This document shows, in pieces, positions 5,316 to 10,632 of a DNA stretch of 12,161 nucleotides. Made by a program: the position numbers and the translations under genes. The number at the start of each line of letters is the position of its first letter. Positions within the stretch are counted from its first letter, which is position 1. The notes below the pieces were generated by a model. The model ran no database searches, was not told the origin of the DNA, and worked only from the letters and a program-made list of their open reading frames with translations. This stretch comes from JBBQUP01 sp038212305 (lineage in GTDB: Bacteria; Bacteroidota; Bacteroidia; Bacteroidales; Marinilabiliaceae): NCBI GenBank assembly GCA_038212305.1, contig JBBQUP010000096.1, positions 1 through 12,161 of the forward strand, in the 5' to 3' direction.

Positions 5316-5339
5316 TCCAATTCGTCCAATTCGTGGTTC
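5310..5339. repeat. Right inverted repeat of the GxxExxY cassette
   Basis: Inverted partner of 4831-4860 (26 of 30). It contains three AATTCGTCC-like steps ending in TCGTGGTTC. It lies 7 bp before the wzt leader repeat at 5347. Confidence 0.75.
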
Positions 5340-5346
5340 AAAAAAA

Positions 5347-5554
5347 CTGCGAAGCAGTAAAAAAAATTAAAGTTAAAATCATTGCATGTCCAACACTGTT
5401 ATTAAAATAGAGAACCTCTCAAAAATTTACCGCCTCGGCGAAATAGGCACCGGCACCCTCTCCCACGACCTCAACCGTTGGGTACGCATGAACCTCATGG
5501 GGCAAGACGATCCCTACGCCAAAATTGGGCATACCAACGACCGCACCGCCAAAG
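5347..5554. repeat. Direct repeat copy 3: leader and 5' end of the intact wzt-like gene
   Basis: Partner of 2840-3046, with one extra A in the A-run. The leader CTGCGAAGCAG plus ATTAAAGTTAAAATCATTGC ends directly at the ATG (5386). The coding part is also shared with 4665-4819. Confidence 0.85.
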
Positions 5555-6660
5555 CCGAAAAAGGCGAGCTGGTGGCTGCCCTGCGCGACATTAACCTCGA
5601 AGTTAAGCAAGGCGAAGTACTTGGCATTATAGGTAAAAACGGAGCAGGCAAAAGCACCCTTTTAAAACTCCTCAGCCGCGTAACCTCGCCCACCACCGGC
5701 AGCATAAAAGTAAAAGGCCGTATGGCTTCGCTCTTAGAGGTAGGCACTGGCTTCCACCCCGAGATGACTGGCCGCGAAAATATTTACATGAACGGCACCA
5801 TTATGGGCATGCGCAAGTGGGAAATCGACAAGCAGCTCGATGCCATTGTTGACTTTGCCGGCGTAGCCAAATACCTCGACACGCCCGTTAAACGCTACTC
5901 AAGCGGTATGACAGTACGCTTAGGCTTTGCCATTGCCGCCCACCTCGAACCCGAAATACTGGTGGTAGATGAAGTACTAGCCGTGGGCGATGCCGAGTTC
6001 CAAAAAAAGGCCATTGGGAAAATGCAGGATGTGAGTAAGAATGATGGCAGGACGGTGCTGTTTGTGAGTCATAATATGGCAGCGGTAAAAAAACTTTGTA
6101 AAAGTGGCATTCTTTTAAAGGATGGCATGTTAATATATGCCGATACAGCAAATAATACAGTTGAATACTATCAGAGAGAGCATGCCGGGGAGACCTCAAA
6201 TCACCGACTTTTTAAGATAAACGAAAAATCTGAGGAAGCCATTCAACTGATTGAAGTAAAACTCAGCCCCACAAAAGGCAATATCATTGATGTAGAATCA
6301 GGAATAGAAGTATATATTAGACTCTTAAATACAAAGGTAAATACCAATATAACAGCCAGCATTAACCTTTACACCATAGAAGATCAACATTTGTTTGAAG
6401 CTCCATGTTTTGTATCACAAGAAAATAATTCAGTAAATGGGGCTTATGAATTAAAAACAACTATACCGCCTTATTTGCTAAACTCCGACAAATACAGAAT
6501 AAAGCTGGTTATTGCCGAGAATCAGAAATACGTCCTGTACAACAATGAGGAATTAATGACTTTTGAAGTTGAAGATACGGCATTTAATAAAGGCCATAAT
6601 ATTAATAAAATGCCTGGAATTATTAGACCGAAACTAGAATGGACCGTGAACCATGTTTAA
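5386..6660 (+). CDS. wzt: Wzt-like polysaccharide ABC transporter ATPase with C-terminal glycan-binding domain
   Basis: This 424-residue protein would power export of a finished polysaccharide through a Wzm-type permease at the inner membrane. The nucleotide-binding domain has Walker A G-K-N-G-A-G-K-S-T (83-91), the E-V-G-T-G-F-H-P-E-M-T-G-R-E-N segment typical of Wzt/TagH (118-132), signature S-S-G-M (172-175), Walker B I-L-V-V-D-E (191-196) and switch His229. Residues about 255-424 form a beta-rich Wzt C-terminal domain, the part that recognises the glycan end in studied systems. Residues 15-60 are the stretch present in the two broken copies upstream. GC content is about 52-55% in sampled lines up to about 6000, then falls to about 30% after about 6060, which suggests a mosaic gene. 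No Wzm permease is nearby. The next gene starts 8 bp before its stop. Confidence 0.95.
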   Translation: MSNTVIKIENLSKIYRLGEIGTGTLSHDLNRWVRMNLMGQDDPYAKIGHTNDRTAKAEKGELVAALRDINLEVKQGEVLGIIGKNGAGKSTLLKLLSRVTSPTTGSIKVKGRMASLLEVGTGFHPEMTGRENIYMNGTIMGMRKWEIDKQLDAIVDFAGVAKYLDTPVKRYSSGMTVRLGFAIAAHLEPEILVVDEVLAVGDAEFQKKAIGKMQDVSKNDGRTVLFVSHNMAAVKKLCKSGILLKDGMLIYADTANNTVEYYQREHAGETSNHRLFKINEKSEEAIQLIEVKLSPTKGNIIDVESGIEVYIRLLNTKVNTNITASINLYTIEDQHLFEAPCFVSQENNSVNGAYELKTTIPPYLLNSDKYRIKLVIAENQKYVLYNNEELMTFEVEDTAFNKGHNINKMPGIIRPKLEWTVNHV

Positions 6661-7249
6661 AAGGCTAAAATCATATATGCTTAAAAAAATTGCTTTAAAT
6701 TTTCAGCAATTTAGAATTGTTATTTATCGTAACTTATCTGATCTCATTGATATTACTGGAAAACCACATATAAAACAACCTGTTCTATTTATTGGTAAAG
6801 GCTCCTTAAAATTCGGCAATAACGTGAACATAGGCTATTATCCATCACCCTATTTTTATTCTGGGAATGCTCATTTTGAAGCACGAACAATAGATTCTAA
6901 GATAACAATTGGAAACAACGTTTATTTCAACAATAATTTTGTAGCCATTTCAGAGGTGTCAATTACCATAGGAAATAACATCTTAATTGGAACAAATGTA
7001 GAGATTTACGACTCCGACTTCCATAATATGGAACCACATCTTAGATTCGGCGCTCAAGAGTATCCGACAGCTAAAGTTATTATTGAAGATAATGTTTGGT
7101 TAGGATCTAATGTGAAAATTCTTAAAGGAGTAACAATAGGACAAAATAGTGTTATTGCAAATGGAGCGATTGTAACAAAAAGCATACCTGCCAATGTTGT
7201 CGCAGGGGGCATACCTGCAAAAGTTATAAAACTACTAAATGAAAACTAG
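6653..7249 (+). CDS. Hexapeptide-repeat acyltransferase (CatB/WbbJ-like O-acetyltransferase)
   Basis: A 198-residue left-handed beta-helix acyltransferase. Repeated I-G-x-N-V steps run from about residue 46 to 60 and 84 to 180 (for example I-T-I-G-N-N-V, I-T-I-G-N-N-I, V-T-I-G-Q-N-S-V-I). The loop D-S-D-F-H (120-124) supplies the probable catalytic His124 found in CatB/maltose-O-acetyltransferase relatives, and G-G-I-P-A-K-V-I ends the domain. It most likely puts an acetyl group from acetyl-CoA on a sugar hydroxyl of the polysaccharide or a precursor. A short basic N-terminus (F-K-R-L-K-S-Y-M-L-K-K) may touch the membrane. The start overlaps wzt by 8 bp and the end overlaps the next gene by 11 bp, so it is translationally coupled. 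The sugar target cannot be told from the sequence. Confidence 0.9.
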   Translation: MFKRLKSYMLKKIALNFQQFRIVIYRNLSDLIDITGKPHIKQPVLFIGKGSLKFGNNVNIGYYPSPYFYSGNAHFEARTIDSKITIGNNVYFNNNFVAISEVSITIGNNILIGTNVEIYDSDFHNMEPHLRFGAQEYPTAKVIIEDNVWLGSNVKILKGVTIGQNSVIANGAIVTKSIPANVVAGGIPAKVIKLLNEN

Positions 7250-7652
7250 TGATATCAAACTCATCAACCTACCAAAGGTATTAGACCCCAGAGGCAATTT
7301 ATCGTTTATAGAGGAAGGTAATCAAGTTCCTTTTACAATTAAGCGCACCTATTGGATATACGATGTACCGGGTGGCGAAATTAGAGGAAGTCATGCATTT
7401 AAAAACACCCATGAATTAATAGTGGCACTCTCAGGTAGCTTTGATGTAATACTACATGATGGCAAACAGGAACATAAGTTTTCATTAAACCGATCGTATT
7501 TTGGATTATATGTGCCAAATAAAGTATGGCGAAGAATTGAGAACTTTTCAACCAACTCGTTGGCTTTAATACTTGCTTCCACTGAATATGACAAGGACGA
7601 TTACATTAGAGATTTTAATGAATTTTTAACTTACAATAATGAACAAGAATAG
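7239..7652 (+). CDS. FdtA/QdtA-type sugar 3,4-ketoisomerase homologue (cupin), first of a tandem pair
   Basis: A 137-residue single-domain cupin of the FdtA/WxcM family. That family isomerises dTDP-4-keto-6-deoxyglucose to a 3-keto sugar for later amination. Conserved marks are D-P-R-G-N-L-S-F-I (16-24), Y-W-I-Y-D-V-P-G-G-E (38-47), R-G-S-H-A-F-K (49-55), G-S-F-D-V-I-L-H-D-G, and the A-S-T-E-Y-D-K-D-D-Y-I-R-D-F end. In FdtA the active site carries two histidines in an H-A-H motif; here the second is Phe54. The protein may be impaired, have altered specificity, or act as partner to the next gene product, since this family forms domain-swapped dimers. It overlaps both neighbours (11 bp and 14 bp). 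Confidence 0.88.
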   Translation: MKTSDIKLINLPKVLDPRGNLSFIEEGNQVPFTIKRTYWIYDVPGGEIRGSHAFKNTHELIVALSGSFDVILHDGKQEHKFSLNRSYFGLYVPNKVWRRIENFSTNSLALILASTEYDKDDYIRDFNEFLTYNNEQE

Positions 7653-8052
7653 AATTACCGATTGCAACATTATTGAGTTACCAACCATTAAAGAGAGAGC
7701 CGGTAACATATCCATTGCACAGAATATCAAAGACTTACCTTTTCAACCAGTCCGGGTTTTTTATTTATACGACATCCCCGCAGGTGAAGAGCGTGGGGCT
7801 CATTCGCATAAAGAATGTCACCAGTTTTTAGTGGCTGCCAGTGGTAGTTTCGATGTATTGATTAATGATGGGACAGATAAAAAAATCATTAATTTAAACC
7901 GCCCCTATTATGGATTACACCTACCGCCGGGCATTTGGGCTCATGAATTAAACTTCTCGTCAGGTGCCATTTGCCTTGTATTAGCATCACACAAATACGA
8001 TGAAGCAGACTATGTTCGAGAGTATAGCGACTACTTAAAACACACAAAATGA
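7639..8052 (+). CDS. FdtA/QdtA-type dTDP-sugar 3,4-ketoisomerase (cupin), second of a tandem pair
   Basis: A 137-residue paralogue of the preceding protein, with the full R-G-A-H-S-H-K motif (His55 and His57) expected of an active dTDP-4-dehydro-6-deoxyglucose 3,4-ketoisomerase. Other family marks are E-R-A-G-N-I-S (19-25), F-Y-L-Y-D-I-P-A-G-E-E (41-51), G-S-F-D-V-L-I-N-D-G, L-P-P-G-I-W and A-S-H-K-Y-D-E-A-D-Y-V-R-E-Y. Whether the product is the galacto (FdtA) or gluco (QdtA) 3-keto sugar cannot be read from these motifs. It overlaps the upstream gene by 14 bp and the downstream acyltransferase by 4 bp (ATGA), indicating tight coupling in one pathway operon. Confidence 0.92.
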   Translation: MNKNRITDCNIIELPTIKERAGNISIAQNIKDLPFQPVRVFYLYDIPAGEERGAHSHKECHQFLVAASGSFDVLINDGTDKKIINLNRPYYGLHLPPGIWAHELNFSSGAICLVLASHKYDEADYVREYSDYLKHTK

Positions 8053-8591
8053 TACACCCATTAGCTGACGTTCAATCCCAAAACATAGGTGAAGAAACAT
8101 CAGTATGGCAGTTTGCCATAATTTTAAAGGAGGCAGTAATTGGAGCTAATTGCAATATAAATTGTCACACATTTATCGAAAATGATGTCATCATTGGCAA
8201 CCATGTCACCATCAAATCAGGAGTTTATTTATGGGATGGTATTAGAATCGAAGATTACGCCTTTATAGGACCGAATGCGACTTTTGTGAACAATCAATTT
8301 GCCCGATCAAAACAATATCCTAAAAAACACATTGCCGCTTTAATTAAGAAAGGAGCCTCAATTGGAGCCAATGCAACCATAATGGGGAACCTTACCATTG
8401 GGGAATTTGCTTTTATAGGTGCTGGAAGCGTGGTAACAAAACACATTCCAGCTTATCAAGTATGGTATGGCAACCCGGCTGAGCACAAAGGTTACATTAC
8501 AAAAGAAGGTGAAGCAGTTGGGCTTGACTTATTATCAAAATCAACCGAAAGAGGGTACAAATACGAAAACAATAAACTCATTGAATTGTGA
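8049..8591 (+). CDS. FdtC/QdtC/WxcM-like sugar 3-N-acyltransferase (left-handed beta helix)
   Basis: A 180-residue hexapeptide-repeat acyltransferase of the type that acetylates the 3-amino group of dTDP-3-amino-3,6-dideoxyhexoses. The start I-H-P-L-A-D-V, then S-V-W-Q-F-A-I-I, C-H-T-F-I-E-N-D-V-I-I-G, V-T-I-K-S-G-V-Y-L-W-D-G-I and F-I-G-P-N-A-T-F-V-N-N are all typical of the WlbB/FdtC/WxcM-N group, and G-N-P-A (about 156-159) closes the helix. The gene follows two ketoisomerases directly (ATGA overlap), and an FdtB-like aminotransferase lies about 0.9 kb on, so the pathway set is complete apart from the interruption. The stop TGA (8589-8591) overlaps a GTG at 8588 followed by ATT-AAG. That would spell an FdtB-like M-I-K start and may be a remnant of the original next gene. 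Confidence 0.92.
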   Translation: MIHPLADVQSQNIGEETSVWQFAIILKEAVIGANCNINCHTFIENDVIIGNHVTIKSGVYLWDGIRIEDYAFIGPNATFVNNQFARSKQYPKKHIAALIKKGASIGANATIMGNLTIGEFAFIGAGSVVTKHIPAYQVWYGNPAEHKGYITKEGEAVGLDLLSKSTERGYKYENNKLIEL

Positions 8592-8607
8592 TTAAGTTGG
8601 GATTGTA

Positions 8608-8641
8608 GTGTTTAACAAATTATAAAAAAGCATTAACTTTG
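8608..8641 (+). promoter_or_regulatory. Candidate Bacteroidota-type promoter
   Basis: TAACTTTG (8634-8641) fits the TAnnTTTG -7 consensus of Bacteroidota. A weak GTTT (8610-8613) stands 20 bp upstream where a TTTG-like -33 element would be. It would start transcription near 8648, serving the putative antitoxin, the PIN/aminotransferase gene and probably the MBOAT gene. It is the best match I saw in the window's spacers, but the -33 part is poor. Confidence 0.35.
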
Positions 8642-8674
8642 TATTAAATAAAAACCAGAATAAAACAAGGTGTA

Positions 8675-8779
8675 ATGAAACCTAAATCACGCAGTATAAC
8701 GAACAACGAAAACAAACGATTTAGATTAATCTTGGAAATCAGTTTTAGGTCTTGGTACTTAAATCACCATACTAATTAA
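8675..8779 (+). CDS. Possible 34-residue leader peptide
   Basis: A short frame from ATG 8675 to TAA 8777-8779, preceded by an AAGG 4 bp upstream and placed about 27 bp after the predicted transcription start. The product is basic (it begins M-K-P-K-S-R-S-I-T-N-N) and ends 6 bp before the next gene's ATG. I recognise no family. Position is the only support, and chance is a fair alternative in this spacer. Confidence 0.2.
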   Translation: MKPKSRSITNNENKRFRLILEISFRSWYLNHHTN

Positions 8780-8785
8780 AAACCT

Positions 8786-9076
8786 ATGAAATCAACCGCA
8801 ATACATCAAAAAGACAACTGGTATTTAATTAATTTACCAGGATTTGAAGATATTTCAAAGCAACAAATTGAGGTTGATGTTAATTTAACGGATAACGAAA
8901 CGAGCAAACTAGATTACAAATCGCTCAGAGGCGCGGCAATAATGGAACGTTATCAAGAAAAACGAGATAGAGAAGTGACCGAACTCTCTGATGAAAGAGT
9001 CATCGCGGCCTTTGATAAAAAATTTAATACCGCACACATTAAAAACATTGCAGGTTTGTTAAGTGCAATAGATTAA
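8786..9076 (+). CDS. Small protein of unknown family, putative antitoxin to the PIN domain
   Basis: A 96-residue, charged protein that I do not recognise by family. It has an N-terminal half likely rich in beta strand (N-W-Y-L-I-N-L-P-G-F, then I-E-V-D-V-N-L-T). A charged helical segment follows (M-E-R-Y-Q-E-K-R-D-R-E-V-T-E-L-S-D-E-R-V-I-A-A-F-style pattern, about 52-75), then a hydrophobic end. It ends 9 bp before the PIN-domain gene, the usual order and spacing of an antitoxin before its VapC-type toxin, and that position is the only reason for the call. No ribbon-helix-helix or AbrB motif is evident to me. It belongs with the DNA that appears to have been inserted between the N-acyltransferase and aminotransferase genes. 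Confidence 0.6.
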   Translation: MKSTAIHQKDNWYLINLPGFEDISKQQIEVDVNLTDNETSKLDYKSLRGAAIMERYQEKRDREVTELSDERVIAAFDKKFNTAHIKNIAGLLSAID

Positions 9077-9085
9077 ACAAACGAA

Positions 9086-10609
9086 ATGCAATTTATTTTA
9101 GATAATAACTTCATCATTGATGTTTTGACAGGACGAAAAGGTGAAAATCGCCTTGAAGTTACCTTGTTATATCAATTGATTAAAAACAAACAGGCCGCAA
9201 TTTCGAGTAGTCAACTTCATAATTTGCGTTATGTAATAAAAAAGAATTACAGTAGCCATGAATCTGATTATTTCAAGATAGAGAGAAAATTAACGTTCAT
9301 TAAAACGCCATCGTACATTAATCTTGATGAAACAATGGCAATGATTGATATTGAGGATTATCTTATAGAACTTTCTGCAAAGGCCTCCAATGCTAAAATA
9401 ATTACTGCTGATAAAGTTTTTCTCGAATATTCTCCTTTTACCATTTCACCATTAACAGCATATAATAAGTTGTTACTTGAACATGATTCGGTTAGCTTTT
9501 TACCACTTAAAGCCATTAATGATCAATATACAGTAGGCTTAGAGCAAGCGATTGATCGGGTGCTTACAAGTGGTTGGTATTTGTTGGGCAATGAGGTAAA
9601 AGCATTTGAAACCGAATACGCACAATATTGTGGGGCACAACATTGTATTGGTGTTGCCAATGGTTTGGATGCCTTGCGATTGATATTGAAAGCATACATT
9701 GAAATGGGTGCCATGAGCGAAGGTGACGAAATTATTGTACCTGCCAACACCTATATTGCATCGATATTAGCCATTACCGATAACCGATTGGTACCAGTAC
9801 TGGTTGAACCGGACGTTAATAGTTACAACATTGACTCTGGTTTAATTGAAGCGAAAATAACGCCTAAAACTAAAGGCATTATGATTGTTCATTTGTATGG
9901 GCAAAATGCCATGAATGAGCAGATTGCACAACTTACCCAAAAACACAACTTAAAGTTAATTGAAGATTGTGCACAAGCACAAGGCGTCTATTGGGGCGAA
10001 AAGAGAGCCGGCAATATGAGCGATGCTGCTGGTCACTCCTTTTATCCCGGTAAAAACTTAGGGGCTTTGGGCGATGGTGGCGCAGTTACCACCAACAACA
10101 ATGAGTTGGCGCAGGTAATTAGAGCCATTGCCAATTATGGATCAATTAAAAAATACGAGAATAAATATCAAGGTTTAAATAGCCGATTGGATGAGATACA
10201 AGCCGCCATTTTACGCGTAAAGTTACAAGGCTTAGATGGAGATAATCAGCGAAGAAGAGAGATTGCGCAATATTATATTGAGAACATTAAAAATACTGAC
10301 GTCATATTACCAAAGGTTTTAAACTGTACATCGTCAATAGAGAATTGCACCTCCCACGTATGGCATCTGTTTGTAGTACGCACAAAAAACAGAGCCAACT
10401 TACAAACCTACCTTACCGAAAATGGCATTCAAACGATGATCCACTACCCCATTCCACCTCATCAGCAAGAAGCTTACAACGAATGGAATAAAACCACCTA
10501 TCCCATTACGGAACAAATACATGCTGAGGTGTTAAGCTTACCAATTAGCCCAGTGATGCAAAAAGAAGAAGTTGAAAGAGTTGTATCTACAGTTAATAAC
10601 TGGAAATAA
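9086..10609 (+). CDS. PIN-domain (PIN_3-like) protein fused in frame to an FdtB/QdtB-type sugar aminotransferase
   Basis: One 507-codon frame with two unrelated parts. Residues 1-130 match the PIN_3 pattern: F-I-L-D-N-N-F-I-I-D-V-L (Asp6), I-S-S-S-Q-L-H-N-L-R-Y-V-I-K-K (39-53), an acidic D-I-E-D-Y (88-92), and K-I-I-T-A-D-K-V-F-L (Asp109) followed by I-S-P-L-T-A. Such proteins are VapC-like RNases. Residues 138-507 are a complete DegT-family aminotransferase starting F-L-P-L-K-A-I-N-D-Q-Y, with S-G-W-Y-L-L-G, G-V-A-N-G-L-D-A-L, E-D-C-A-Q-A (Asp294) and Schiff-base Lys323 in S-F-Y-P-G-K-N-L-G. This is the FdtB/QdtB pattern, making a dTDP-3-amino-3,6-dideoxyhexose from the ketoisomerase product. 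No stop separates the parts. An ATG at 9483 in another frame, followed by ATT, may be the old aminotransferase start, so a one-base indel, real or an error, could have joined two overlapping genes. A TTG at 9470 is an in-frame internal start option. Confidence 0.9.
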   Translation: MQFILDNNFIIDVLTGRKGENRLEVTLLYQLIKNKQAAISSSQLHNLRYVIKKNYSSHESDYFKIERKLTFIKTPSYINLDETMAMIDIEDYLIELSAKASNAKIITADKVFLEYSPFTISPLTAYNKLLLEHDSVSFLPLKAINDQYTVGLEQAIDRVLTSGWYLLGNEVKAFETEYAQYCGAQHCIGVANGLDALRLILKAYIEMGAMSEGDEIIVPANTYIASILAITDNRLVPVLVEPDVNSYNIDSGLIEAKITPKTKGIMIVHLYGQNAMNEQIAQLTQKHNLKLIEDCAQAQGVYWGEKRAGNMSDAAGHSFYPGKNLGALGDGGAVTTNNNELAQVIRAIANYGSIKKYENKYQGLNSRLDEIQAAILRVKLQGLDGDNQRRREIAQYYIENIKNTDVILPKVLNCTSSIENCTSHVWHLFVVRTKNRANLQTYLTENGIQTMIHYPIPPHQQEAYNEWNKTTYPITEQIHAEVLSLPISPVMQKEEVERVVSTVNNWK

Positions 10610-10632
10610 GAATCTAATTATTTTAATATAGC

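Noticed and set aside
5888..6199. Minus-strand open frame opposite the end of the ATPase domain, with similar ones at 5419-5610 and 5514-5747.
   Set aside because: All lie within the conserved Wzt coding sequence and show no family features.
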